64,000 nucleotides of DNA. It comes from Chamaea fasciata (taxonomy: Eukaryota; Chordata; Aves; Passeriformes; Sylviidae). Under the pieces are notes generated by a model. The model worked only from the letters and a program-made list of their open reading frames with translations, did not search any database and was not told the DNA's origin. The stretch spans positions 97,480,646 through 97,544,645 of the forward strand of contig JARCOQ010000003.1 in the NCBI GenBank assembly GCA_029207755.1. The letters run 5' to 3'. Shown here piece by piece: positions 1 to 11,241 of the stretch. Position numbers and translations under genes: made by a program. Every line of letters begins with the position of its first letter. Position 1 is the first letter of the stretch.

Positions 1-692
1 TGATGCATGGAAGGAACTTTTCCCTTGAACATTCACCCCAGCACCAGTAGTCGGGATGCCAAAAGCAGCTGTGTTTCAGTGCCAATCACTTCTGAGGCAG
101 CTTGAACTCCTTCATAGGCAGCCAAGATCTCCTTCTCTGTGGGAGTGTACTTGACTTTGGACCCTCTGTAACTTCTGCTCCAGAATTCCTGTGGTCGGCT
201 TCGAGTCTCCCCAGGCACCTTCTGCCAAAGGCTCCAGGACAAACCATTGTTCCCAGCTGCGGAGTAAAGCACATTCTTCACACCTGGTCTCATCCTGACT
301 GGGCCAAGGGCTACTGCATGAGCGATTTCTTGCTTGATCTGAAAAAAGGCTTGTCGCTGTTCAGGGCTCCAGTGGAAATTGTTCTTCTTGCGGGTAACCA
401 GGTAGAGAGGGCTCACGGTCTGACTGTACTCAGGAATGTGCATTCTCCAAAAGCCTATGGCACCTAGGAAAGCTTGTGTTTCCTTCTTGCTGGTAGGTGG
501 GGACATGGCAGTGGTCTTGTTGATTATCTCTGTGGGGATTTGGCGACATTCATCTTGCCACTTGACTCCCAGGAACTGGATTTCTTGAGCCGGTCTCTTA
601 ACCTTACTTTGTTTAATGGCAAAACCCACTTTTAGCAGATTTGGATAATCTTCTCTCCTTTCTCGAAGACCTCCCCTGGGGTGTTCCCCCAT
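1..692 (-). pseudogene. pol: ERV reverse transcriptase thumb/connection fragment (inactivated)
   Basis: This 219-codon open frame (33-692) is the longest credible coding remnant in the window. Residues from about 20 onward read as RT thumb (IKQSKVKRPAQEIQFLGVKW, then FLGAIGFWRMHIPEYS and SPLY) followed by the connection region (SLWQKVPGE, PQEFWSRSYRG, YTPTEKEILAAYEGV). The first 15-20 residues are out-of-frame read-through, because the true upstream frame is the palm segment at 632-865. A stop at 33-35 replaces a sense codon; MFKGKVPSMHH-type frame continues to base 1. RNase H and integrase would lie beyond the window. Confidence 0.85.
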
Positions 693-893
693 ACGATGAT
701 GTCATTGATGTACTGCAGATGTTCTGGAGCCTCACCCTTCTCCAGTGCAGCCTGGATCAGTCCATGGCAGATGGTGGGGCTGTGTTTCCACCACTGGGGC
801 AGTCCATTCCAGGTGTACTGCATGCCCCTCCTGGTGAAAGCAAACTGATAGAATACTTTGTGCACATCCTACACTACAACCCAGGACAATAAA
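632..893 (-). pseudogene. pol: ERV reverse transcriptase palm fragment (inactivated)
   Basis: This 77-codon open segment (632-865), with a few related codons upstream, carries the RT palm core: FAFTRRGMQYTW, then LPQ-WKHSPTICHGLIQ, then the polymerase box. That box reads YIND, so the first catalytic aspartate of the YXDD consensus is asparagine (codon at 704-706). The conserved glycine after LPQ is tryptophan. The segment between the N-terminal DVHKVFYQ-like stretch and FAFT looks shorter than in related RTs, suggesting a small in-frame deletion. The frame ends at a stop near 632, where the continuation moves to another frame. This is a non-functional relic. Confidence 0.85.
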
Positions 894-969
894 GCATCAT
901 AAAATCAATCGTCTGGTTTGCAAAGCATTTGCAACCAATGACAGCATGGGCCTTGCATGCTGTAAAATG

Positions 970-1312
970 CAGCTGAACAAATCATAGAATCACAGAATCA
1001 CAGAATCACAGAATCATAGAATCACAGAATCATAGAATCAATCATAGCATGGTTTCAGTTTGAAAGGACCCTAAAGGTCATCTCATTTCAAATCCCTGCC
1101 ATTAGCAGGAATACCTCCTGCTATACCAGGTTGCTCAGAGCCCCATCCAGCCTGGTCTTGAACACTTCCAGGGACAGAGCATCAACAGCTTGTCTGAGCA
1201 ACTTGTACAAGCATCTCACTACCCTCACAGTAAAGAATTTCTTCCTAATGTTTAATCCAAATCGACCCTCTTCTAGTTTAAATCTATCCCCCCACGTCCT
1301 ACAAGCCTGGCA
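970..1312 (-). mobile_element. CR1 LINE, 3' end (5'-truncated)
   Basis: The plus strand is the reverse complement of a CR1 3' end. It opens with terminal octamer repeats (alternating AATCATAG and AATCACAG, 979-1045). The 3' region follows, including TGCTCAGAGCCCCATCCAGC, AACACTTCCAGGGACAGAGC and AAAGAATTTCTTCCTAAT. Similarity stops near 1312, so only about 330 bp of a multi-kilobase LINE remains, the usual 5'-truncated form. The 86-codon minus frame at 1121-1381 lies in this element and includes its decayed C-terminal coding end. Confidence 0.92.
979..1045 (-). repeat. CR1 terminal octamer array
   Basis: About eight tandem copies of an 8-bp unit (AATCATAG / AATCACAG on the plus strand), which is the diagnostic 3' terminus of CR1 LINEs. 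The array is longer than the two to four copies usually seen and alternates T and C at the fifth position, so it has probably grown by slippage. Confidence 0.9.
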
Positions 1313-1641
1313 CGCAGCAGGGCTGAGACCAACAAATTGCAAGTTACAAATGTCAGTCTGAATATCCACCACCACCACCATTAAAAAAAAAAAAAAAGGT
1401 TAATAATGAAAAAACAATTAAGTTACCATCAGGCCTCCATGACTTCCTCTCAAATGTGAGTTGGATTTTGTTGCTTTTTTGTTACTCAAATGTGTAAAAA
1501 TATGAAATGTGTAAATAATAAGCAAAAGGCTATTTAAAAAGAACAGAATTAATCAATACTCCAGGTGGGATGGGTCTCTACCACCTTAGGTACTTAAAAG
1601 CTAAGCAATTCAATTCTTAGGTAAATTCCAAAGGTAAAGGA

Positions 1642-1665
1642 ACATGTTATCCTCTGATAACATGT
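1642..1665. repeat. Perfect inverted repeat (10-bp arms, 4-nt loop)
   Basis: ACATGTTATC (1642-1651), loop CTCT, then GATAACATGT (1656-1665). The arms are perfectly complementary. It lies 7 bp before a second perfect hairpin, and the sequence ATCCTCTGA occurs in both the loop region and the spacer. Confidence 0.9.
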
Positions 1666-1672
1666 ATCCTCT

Positions 1673-1704
1673 GAAACACCTGTAGCAATCCCTACAGGTG
1701 TTTC
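1673..1704. repeat. Perfect inverted repeat (13-bp arms, 6-nt loop)
   Basis: GAAACACCTGTAG (1673-1685), loop CAATCC, then CTACAGGTGTTTC (1692-1704). All 13 positions pair. The flanks do not extend the stem into a microRNA-length hairpin, so a miRNA precursor is unlikely. Confidence 0.92.
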
Positions 1705-4515
1705 CCACAGAAATGCTCAAGAAAAAATCACTACAAGAAACACCTTCTGTAAGGCTTTTACCTCAGATTTCCAATGGATTACTGGCCTCATTGCTAAAGC
1801 TGGGGGCTACAATATGTCAGGGTAATAAAACAGTGACTTTGTCTTGGCAAAGAAGAACACGATAAAAAGAAAGCGACCCTTAGAAGCCTCAAACATAGAT
1901 GGTGGAAGTGAAAACAGATTTATGAGTTGGAAGAACAGAATATACCAACTGCGATTTCAAGGGTCTTTAAGATCTCAGTGCTACCAGCATCTCCCTGGAA
2001 CATAGCTGACAAGTTAGATTTTTATTATTTTAACACTTTTTTATTTTATCTAAATGTTTCTGTTCCAAATATGTTGCTTTAAGGAGGTTGTTGCTTCTCT
2101 GGCTGTAATTGCTATTGCTCCCAGCATGAGGAGTCATTCAGATGATAGATATGCCAGAGGTGCTGGGGTAATTGCTGTCAGGCTCCATAGGATTTCAGAC
2201 TCTAGGCCCGGCCTGAGAATGGGAGACCTGTATACAGTTGAAGTGGTGGTCAGACCTCAGAATAGGTTATACTGAATGAGACCAAATTGACAATCAAGTG
2301 ATAAAACCCTCCAGTCTCAACTGAAACAAAGGTAGTTCGAGCATGTTAAGAGATCACTGACGGGTTCTGAGATGTAAAGAGATGCTTTCCCACTTATTTT
2401 TCAGACTAGTCACTTTGCAAAGTCTTCAGTATGAAGGTAAGCACAAGCACTGCCTGCCACAGAATTGGATATTGGGTGTCTTAAAGGTGCATCTGGAAAC
2501 AGCTCTTTTGAGGTCTCATCAGACTGTCAAAGTGTTTACTGATAGCAACTATTCAGAAGAACATTTCCAGTTGCATTTTCACTTTGACATCAGATCTTTC
2601 CCTGTCACTTTATCAAGGTATATCCCTTTTTTTCCTCTCAGACACCATGGTAAAACCAACATGAATTACATGGAGTAATTGCTTTTTCTCCCTGTGCTTT
2701 TTTCAGTGTTCCTTTGATATAATTTCCAGGGCTTATACTTTAATGATGGTTCCAAGCCATTTCCTGTACTTTTGTTAATCTTGCAGAACAGCTCTACTCT
2801 TGCAGACGGCTCCTCTTATTTGCATGCCAGCACAATGTTAAGCCCTTGCAGTCTGATTTGAGTGATTGACAATTTTAGTTCTTTTTAGCAGTCTGGGAAA
2901 ACTGATTTGCCACCGTGGGTGTAACTGCTTTTTTTTCAACACTGCTAATTTACCAAAAGAATTGTGTTCTTGTACATTTTCTGAAAGTAACAGAATTTGG
3001 AAGTTAAAATTATGCAGTTCAGTTGCAAACTTACTCTGAATGTTTCACTTAAACGTATTTTATCATTGCAAAATTAGACTCCATGTGCTACCATTAATTA
3101 AGATATAATTTACACAGATAAGTATCACATTTTTATTTCTAAGTAAATAAAAAAATCCACCTCTGACATAAAGCTAATGTTCATGGAAAAATCAATACTA
3201 TAGCAATAACTTCCTGCTCGTGTCTTTTATGGTTGTTTTTCTCATTCTTCTTCATTCTATGCAACTACAAATGAAACTGCATTAAAGCCAAAGTATTTGT
3301 AGTTAGCCCAGGATTAATTTCAAATTCAGGACTTAACTGAATTTACATTGAAGGAAAACAAGAGAAATTTAGACATAGTCAATTACTTTCATATGCTTTA
3401 TTTCAAGTTATTGTGTATGGGGTTTTATGTTTTGATTTATTGGGTTTTTTTGTCAGAAGCAAGGAAGGTATGGCAAAGAATATAATCATATTTGGAAACG
3501 TGGAAACAAATGTTAAATTAAGTATCTTATGGGCTTGAAGAGCTCTCTGTGGCCTTGCTACGCCTGGTATGAGCTCTGTGCTCCTAAGCAAGTAGGAGCA
3601 CATACTGCTTTGCAGCATGACTGATTTGAAATTAAACAAACCGAGTTGGAGATGGACTTAAAGCATTGTTGAAAATTCCCACTCATCAAAACCAAAACTG
3701 TTTTCATGATGCATTGAGTATCAAGGTTTTCAGTCTTACAGAAAAATACATGATAGATTTTCTTTACTTTTCACATTTTCTATAATTCCTGTCATTTGAT
3801 AAAGACATTCTATTTCACAATTTCATATTGGTTTCTTATGTAATAACATTCAGTTATAGAAAAAAATACTCATTTTTACATGGCACGGAAATCAGTTATA
3901 TAAAAGTAATTTCTCTTTCTGATCACTATAAATGTCAAAGTTACTCAAAACAACTTTAGATTACTATTACTTTAATTTCCTTGATATTGTACAGTGAAAA
4001 AAAAAATCCTCACCTTCTTTTTCTTTTAATCTTAATTTAGATTGAAAATTTATTTTAATTTCACGTATTTTTCATTTTCATCCAAGCCTCAGTTTTAGGG
4101 AATAGGAATATTTATTATAAGAAACCCCTGAGGATGTTAGCAGAGGAAATTAGTATATAACTGCCTGAAATAGAGAACAACAAAATTACTTTTTTAAAAA
4201 TTGCTAATAGAAGAAAATGTTGAATAGTGAAGAAACTAACCAAACTGACCACATAACTCCATATATAAATAATGCCTAATTGAAGGACCAGGTGAATAAT
4301 TTAAAGCAAAATTTCTGAAAAGTTTAGTGTATTCTCAAGGTGTTCTGTATTATCTACAAAACTGCTGAGGCACGTTAAAGGGAGAAGCTGTCATGCCCTT
4401 ATTATCAGTGTTCTGGTGAGTCCATTGATGTAAGTGGGGAACTGGGCTCAAGATGTTCATCCCTTCCAGGCAGTTCCTCTGGCCAACATCTACCAAGCAC
4501 AATGCTCCATATTTT

Positions 4516-4645
4516 GAAGACATGCAGATGTGGCACTTGGGGACATGGTTCAGTGGTGGACTCGGCAGTGTTACATTAACAGTGGCGCTCAAGGATCTTA
4601 AGGATCTTTTCCAACCTTTTCCAAGCCATTCTATGGCTCTGTGAT
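4516..4645 (+). mobile_element. CR1 LINE, short 3' end fragment
   Basis: Plus-strand CR1 3' region: GATGTGGCACTTGGGGACAT, CAGTGGTGGACTCGGCAGTG, then AAGGATCTTTTCCAACC, ending in a degenerate octamer region (CCATTCTATGGCTCTGTGAT). Only about 130 bp survive. The overlapping frames at 4350-4673 (minus) and 4453-4644 (plus) are by-products of this element and its flank. Confidence 0.85.
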
Positions 4646-7600
4646 ATCCCAGAGAGCACACACCTAAAGTCAAGCACCAAGTGAGGGAAGTATATTTAAG
4701 CCTTGCTACTGGTGGCTGCTCTGGTGCAGTAGGATGAACACCAGGAACATGGCAAAAGTGTTTAAGGAGTCAAAATAGAAGTACTCAGTGTAACAAGCAC
4801 CCTAGAAAACACAGCTCAGTTAAAAAGTAACTCTACAGCACAAGAGAGGAAGCAATTTCAGGAACCCTGCAAGCATCCCATGCCGGGAGTTTGCATTGCC
4901 ATGTGTTTGCTGTTATCATCAGCCAGCTCATGAGATAACACTGACAGTTTGGTTTACTCTGGCATGCAATCGCCCATCTGAGCAAGACAAGGACTCATCT
5001 CCTCTAAGGAGTTGCTTTTACTCTTCCTAATCTCTGTGGTGTTGAAGAGGGTCTGCCCCAGTGCCTGCTGGGCTGGCAGCCCACTGCTAAGTGAGCAGCA
5101 TTTTCAGGGTAATGACTACGGGCAGTTGTGTCTCAGTGTAGGGTCAGTTAAAAGGCACACAGCAGAATGTTTTGAAATGGACATCTGGCATGCAGTAAAT
5201 GCATTTAGGAAGCAATAAACAGCTCATTTTGAATGACTTCTGCAATTGGTTTCAACACAAGCAGTTGGTGGAAAAACAAGCTTTTAGAAAGGTCATTTAT
5301 TGCCATACATAATCCATCTCTTCCAGTTAAATTGCTTAGCAATGTACAAAGCAAATCCCAGCCCATTTCTGGTCTGATAATTAATAGAGTCTTCTACTCT
5401 AGATGGAGCTGCACAAAGAAACTGAATGTTGTCCTTGTTATCCTGACTTAATTTGAGTTGTCAGGGTGTCTTTGAAAGAAGCTGATTGTTGAAATCTGAG
5501 TGCAGTAGATGTGAAATATTGTATATTGTATCTTCAAGATGAACATGGAATTCATATGCTTTTAGTCAGTAATAGATTACTGGCAGCCCTTGGAAAAGAA
5601 GAACGTATCTTTGATCGTAAGACGTAACACTGCACTTTTCTTGCTGATGTTATATCCAAAGATTAGAAATAAAATATGAATACTAAAGAATTTAATTTTC
5701 TAACCCTTACTAGAGCAAAGGTTTTCTCCTCCCCTCATTTATAAGTGGATGCATTAAATGAACAGTGTGAGCACTACTAATGTGGTTTCCAGTGAAAAAT
5801 AGAAGGATTGGATTTCTAAACTGGCCAGAAAAATTGACATTGATATATGATAAATACACCCCAATTATCCTGAGAGAGGCTATTAGTTCCTAAAATAAGT
5901 AAATGTATTGGAGTTACTAAGCTGTGACTCCTAGAGAAAGAACATTGACTCCACATGCTCCATATTCAAAACCGATCATCTTTACTCCTGGAAATCAATG
6001 TATTTTGTTTGATTTAGATATATCAAACCTGTACTTGTATAATTGAATGCAAGTAAATCACATTTCAAATTGTGCACCAAAATTGCACTGCCCCAGGAAG
6101 GTTATTCTGATTTTTTTGTGCTTGTAAAATTGTCATGAGGAGAGCTCAGTGATATGTTTCAGATTATTACCGTATTAACTGAAAATGTGATAGTGTCAGC
6201 AGCTGTTCATGAACCTACTCCATGGTGAATAAAAACAGCAAAAAGGAAAGAGAATTTTGGAAAAGTTTCATATTCCTTAGGGAGAAAATGTAGTGTGCAG
6301 TCCTGCCTGGGCCTGGCTCAGAAAAAATAATTTAATTTTGCCAAAAAAGTCAATATTTAAGACTTTGCTTCCATTTTATAGAGCAAGGCTAAGAGCTTAC
6401 AACATTTTGATTAAAAAGGCAGGAGAACACTGCTGTCTCATCATGACATCAGCTTGATCATTCCTCTTTCTGATGTAAAGACAGTGGAGTGCTCCCTGCC
6501 GCACAGTGCCTGCTCTGCTGCAGCTGAGCTTGTGCTCAGGAAGGCCACTGGTCCTCTAACCTGGACCTCTGAGCTGGGTGAGCTCTGAGAGAGTTGCCCT
6601 GGTGTAATCCTGGGGTGGTGTTTGCCTGTGAAGTGATATCACATTGGATGATGTACCTTTGTAGTGATGAGCAGAAACAAGAAGAAAGACAAAACCTAAT
6701 TATCTGTGCCCTTCCCACATTTCCCAAATTGCAGGAGATTTCTGCTGAAAGCACCTGTGAGAAGGTGGTTAACAGTGACTTTAAATGGTCATAATTAGGT
6801 CTGTAACATGATAAGCTATTGAATCCAGGATTTTCACCTGTATTTCTTCAGAAACTGCTATTCAAAGTCATCTGTCTCTGGATCCTGCCACAACCTCACA
6901 TGAGGTATGCTGGTGCTTGTGGCTTGGGTAGACACAGCCAGCCTGAATCTTTCTAATTCACTGCAAGTAACATCAGAGGGTTCAGCAAGGGTCAATCAGC
7001 CAGACATTCACTCTGGTTGGCACTTCAGACCATAGCTCAGCAGGGCTGCAGCTGCCATCCCTGGTCTGCTAAGCCAGGTAGGTCAGGGTAGGACAGTAAA
7101 ATAGAGACACCACCTCTGCTTCAGAAATCCTAAGAGTCTCACATTTCTAGGAGATGGGAAAAGACACTGCACAAGCATTTCTCTGTGCTGTCAGGGCTTC
7201 AGAGTCCTTTTGGTTGGTGGTGGGACACAGCATTAGCTGAAGCTGCTTGCTATCTGACCTCCTACAAAGGTTCTTGAGTACTTCTCTAGCAGACATATCC
7301 CTAAGAGCATCCAGCTCTGGACAGAGATATTGGCCTATTATCAGAGCATTTAATTTTCTGATGAAGCTCTCGAGGGTTTCAGTGTGCCAACAATAATATT
7401 TATTCCAGCACAGTTCAAACATTAGTGTGCATACAAACAGGCTATCTCCTTTCTCCTTGCTATGCCTTAACATCACATCTTCATCCTTTAATCCTTCATC
7501 CTTTAATAATCATAGCCATTTATGCACCTGATAAGACACAAAGCTGAGATGGAGTGTTTACACCAAACCCCTTGGAAGGGATTAGTGTGTTCAGGAGCTG

Positions 7601-8426
7601 TAGACTGCCAGCTAGGGGAAGGTCACCTGTCTTGTTGAAAAAGTTAAATATTTCACTGAACACAGGGATTGGAGAGTGGTGCATGACACACTGGTGACTT
7701 TTATGCACCTAGCTGAAAATTTATATGCATTGAATCATCCTGCACTTTTCCCACTTAAAAGAGGATCACATTGGGCTGAATACCTTTCAGACTGAAGCCA
7801 CTCTAAGCAGAATGGATATTTGTGACTGTAGCTTGAAATTGTTCTTTCTTGCTAAACCAAAATTTGAATTATTGGGAGTGCACTAATTAAATAAGGGCAC
7901 AGTAAAGGATCACATTTGGCTACTCCAGCAGCTTTGAAATTTTATGATACTTAAATTATTTAAGTTCACAACGGTTTGGGTTGAACATAAATTATATGTA
8001 AAAAAATGTTTATATAAAATTGAGCAATATTAGAACTTAATTGTAATTGAAACTGTAGAACAAAATATTTATAAAACAACAAGGTATATTTTTATAGGAC
8101 AATTTTGCTTCTTGCAGCCCATTGTTTCCAGCAATGGTGAGAGGAGCACCTTGATTCCAGCACTTGGTTTCCAATGCTTTCGAAAGACTGTTTGGCACCA
8201 GGGAATTTGGAGGGGAGAATGTGGGGGCTGGCTGACTTTTGTCCTAATTTGGGGAGGGGCTACATATATACAAGCATACAATTATGCATGTATACAAACA
8301 GGTTGTATTCAATTTCCAGATATAAATATCAGCCTAAGGTACTAGTAGATTAGATTATCTGAAGAAGTTTATCAGCATTGTGATAATTCTGTGCCAAACA
8401 CTTTCTTGACACTGCAAATATTTCAG

Positions 8427-8484
8427 AAAATATTTTGGTTGGAGAAATGCCTGATTATACAGACATTTGAGGAAATGGATGCAG
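8427..8484 (+). other. Possible 58-bp exon (weak)
   Basis: An AG acceptor preceded by a T-rich stretch (ACTGCAAATATTTCAG, ending 8426) and a textbook donor (GCAG then GTAAGTCAGG at 8485) enclose 58 bp open in the first frame, reading KIFWLEKCLIIQTFEEMDA. I recognise no protein in it. Short pseudo-exons like this are common by chance, and it could equally belong to a non-coding transcript. Confidence 0.15.
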
Positions 8485-9681
8485 GTAAGTCAGGAATGGA
8501 AGAGATCTAAGTATAGTAGGTGAAGGAAATTGAGATGGGGTCCTTGCATAGCAGGTTCTCACACTAATTACAAAATGGAAAAATGGGTGTAAAAACAGCT
8601 GACCTTTGAAATAAGCAACTCTATTTCTTCTGCTCTGTTAATTCATCCACACTTATGACTTTTCTATATCTTAGAAATAAATATTAATTTTATGCTTGAA
8701 AAATAAAAATCTTATCACTTTGGCTTCCCTAGGCACTACTGTCGCCTAATCATATCTTAGCACCAAAACAGCTAATTATCTCCTCTTATTCAAAAAAAGC
8801 CAAACTTTTAAAAACTGCATTGATCATTTGAAGGAGACCTTTCCTCCAGAGAACTGACATCAGTCGTTACCTTCAAGAATGGAGTCAAGGAGTCACCTAA
8901 CTGTTATAACAGCTACAACCAGCCTGATTTCACTATCTGCACATGACAAAGACATGCAGGAATAAATATCTTCTTCAGACCAGGATGTGTCTCCGGCTCC
9001 TCAGCCACCTTCCTCAGCAGAATGTTGGGGAGAAAATCTTACATTACTGGCGGGAGGGATGATGTAAAATCATAGTTATGAACTGACTTCAGAAAGAAAA
9101 TTAAGGTAAGTGGTTGTGTTCATATACCTTCTAAAGCTGTCAAGCCCCAAATTTTTATAAACACTCTAAGCAAAATATGAACTTAGAGCAAACTTTCAGC
9201 ATTAAAGATGAGCCTGCAGGGACACAGAATTCAACAAGAAGCAAAGCACAGAAAAAGGGGGCTTTGTTCTCAGTCCAATCCACACAAAGCTGTCTTCCCT
9301 CAAGAAACAAAGCCCTGCAAGGAATTGATCCCTGATTTCACTCTGACCCCCTGGGCAGATGTCACAGTGGTCAACATACTGAAAGTGCCTCAGTGTGCAA
9401 GAAACAAACTAAGGATGCATCAATAATGTGAGAGAGGACAGTAACAGTAATATGGGAATTCTAGTTAATGATTTCATGGTACTCACTGGTGTTATAAAAG
9501 TTTAAATCCTACATCATGTCAACAGCCCAGGGTGATTGGCTCAGTATACTGTGGAGGGACACTCAGACATGCTTGGCATACACAGACAAGGCTTGGGATG
9601 CTTCTGGCCCGTGGCTGACATCCTTAATATGAGCTACCAGTGTCTCAAACCAGGAATTTGAATCTCACTTAATAATCAAAG

Positions 9682-9687
9682 AATAAA
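9682..9687 (+). promoter_or_regulatory. Polyadenylation signal AATAAA upstream of an A39 run
   Basis: AATAAA lies 25 bp before the first A of a 39-A tract. This spacing matches a genuine mRNA 3' end, so the pair resembles the end of a retroposed polyadenylated transcript. No recognisable gene body is seen upstream. Confidence 0.4.
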
Positions 9688-9707
9688 AATGAGCCTCTTT
9701 ACAGCTG

Positions 9708-9712
<5 letters not shown>

Positions 9713-9751
<39 letters not shown>
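9713..9751 (+). repeat. Poly(A) tract, 39 bp
   Basis: An uninterrupted run of 39 A residues, the longest pure A run in the window. CR1 elements do not end in poly(A), so it is not a CR1 tail. It may be a retrocopy tail or a slippage-grown homopolymer. Confidence 0.95.
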
Positions 9752-9753
<2 letters not shown>

Positions 9754-11241
9754 GTACCGTTTATCAGACATGTTATTATAAAAGGAAACAAGCAGCAATG
9801 CTAGCTCACAGAATTTGGCTTCTTGATGAAGACACAGTGACCCACACCCTCAGTGCCTGGGTGCCTGGGCTTCCCAAGGGCACCAGATCCAGTAGATCTA
9901 GTCAGCATAGAATTAACTGGCATTCACCTGGCCACAGAGGATGGTCACTCTCAATATACATCCATGTTGGGAACTCTGAGCAATAAGACCATTTTAAGCC
10001 TAGAAAACTGAGGCCTAGTGATGGTGCAGCTTACCAGCAATCCCTCTCCCCACATCCTCAGCACTAACCTTTGAACCCACCAGTCAGTCACAACTGGGTA
10101 GTGTGGCCACTCTCAGCAGCAACTCTCCTGTGAACTTTGGTCACAAATTAATTTAGACACTTTAAATGAATTAAGACACTATTTTAAATATTGCTCCTGC
10201 TGTCAATGCAGTCTGAAAACACTTTTTTTTTTTTTTTTTTAAATGAAAGATCCTCATTTCTCTTACTTCAAAGCACCTTTTTTTTTCCCCTTTAACTGCT
10301 GTCAGAGCTCACAGAGGGGTTGCTCTGTTCTTCCTTTGGTCTTCAGGAAGGGCACAGAAACAGTAGGTCTTCAGTTCCTCTGCTGAGTTACTGGAGGAAA
10401 GACAAGGGAAAGAAGAGAAGCAGAAAGCAGAGCAATTAAAATTAACTGCAGGCATGTATGATTAATGTTATTTGTATAATAGCACTTAACCAACAGCAGC
10501 ACCCTCATAACAATAGGTAGTTTGAGGGAATGTTGTGGCAAATGGAAGGAGCTGCTGATGGTGGATAGAAATATGCTTCTGCAAAAGGCTCTTTTCATGA
10601 TTCATGTTTTAGAATTGCAAAAGTAACAATAAGGGGGGAAAAATAGCTCCCGGGTACAAATATCAGAATGGAACTGAATCTAGACAGCACCTTTATGAAT
10701 ATTACAAGGACATTGACATCACTGGTGTATTTTCTGCATAACAGTCTTCAAATTTCTAATAGGAGTACTTTAAACTAGCTGCAAACCTTGTTTTTCTATC
10801 TGTATCCTACTGTAGTACCTAGACCTTATAAAAATCACCAAAATAGTGCTTCAAATGTTTAAGGCTGCAGATATATCGGCAAGAATTATCTTTCTGTACT
10901 ACCTTTTCCAGTAAAAAACGAAAGCAAAAGAACATTGTCCCAAACTTTTTTTCCAAAGGCTGGAGAAACAGATGGCTTTTATTCGAAGTGCTTGCCCTAC
11001 TGTTCCTCTGCAGCCTACAGGAAATCATGTCTGTGAGGGTCACCTCCTTAAGTCATTTTTCTATGGTCATCTAATGATTTGTTCAAGTCAATTTTGCATG
11101 CTGGTCCTGGGGAACATTAGAAACGTTCTGTTACACAAGCTGTGGCTCCAGTCCCACAGAGACATGTGATTTGCTAAATTCAAGCCCCTCCAAGTCTTGC
11201 TGGATCCAATGACTATTCATTTGAGCAGAATAGCTCACCAG
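9752..11241. other. Non-coding stretch, no gene recognised
   Basis: Apparently unique sequence with a T20 run around 10222-10241 and a T-rich patch near 10279. Frames at 9798-9986, 10371-10598, 10819-11043 and 10972-11169 show no protein family features. Confidence 0.65.

Larger units (their letters stand above)
1..893 (-). mobile_element. ERVL-like (class III) endogenous retrovirus pol remnant, truncated by window edge
   Basis: The minus strand reads as reverse transcriptase: fingers/palm (about 893-632), then thumb and connection (about 692-1). Visible motifs include LPQ followed by WKHSPTICHGLIQ, a YXDD-type box at 701-712, and LGVKW and FLGAIGFWRMHIPEYS in the thumb. These fit avian ERVL-type pol better than class I or II pol. 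The element is dead: the frame shifts near 632-645, a stop lies at 33-35 with pol-like frame continuing to base 1, and the YXDD box is altered. No LTR, gag, integrase or env is seen here; the rest would lie before base 1. The 5' edge near 893 is approximate because similarity fades into unrelated sequence. Confidence 0.88.
1313..4515. other. Non-coding stretch, no gene recognised
   Basis: AT-rich sequence without convincing coding or mobile-element content. It holds an A15 run near 1383-1397 and the paired hairpins at 1642-1704. Frames such as 2054-2275 and 2382-2678 are short, compositionally random and lack splice support. Confidence 0.7.
4646..9712. other. Long non-coding stretch; one weak exon-like segment
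   Basis: Mostly AT-rich, apparently unique sequence. Slightly GC-richer patches lie near 6480-6600 and 7000-7330, without a recognisable product. Frames of 60-110 codons (5012-5218, 7147-7476, 9208-9426 and others) have no family resemblance and no good splice context. The only exon-like piece is 8427-8484. The final stretch ends in AATAAA at 9682-9687 followed by A39. Confidence 0.65.

Noticed and set aside
1673..1704. microRNA precursor
   Set aside because: The stem is only 13 bp and does not extend into the flanks; a precursor needs a stem of roughly 30 bp.
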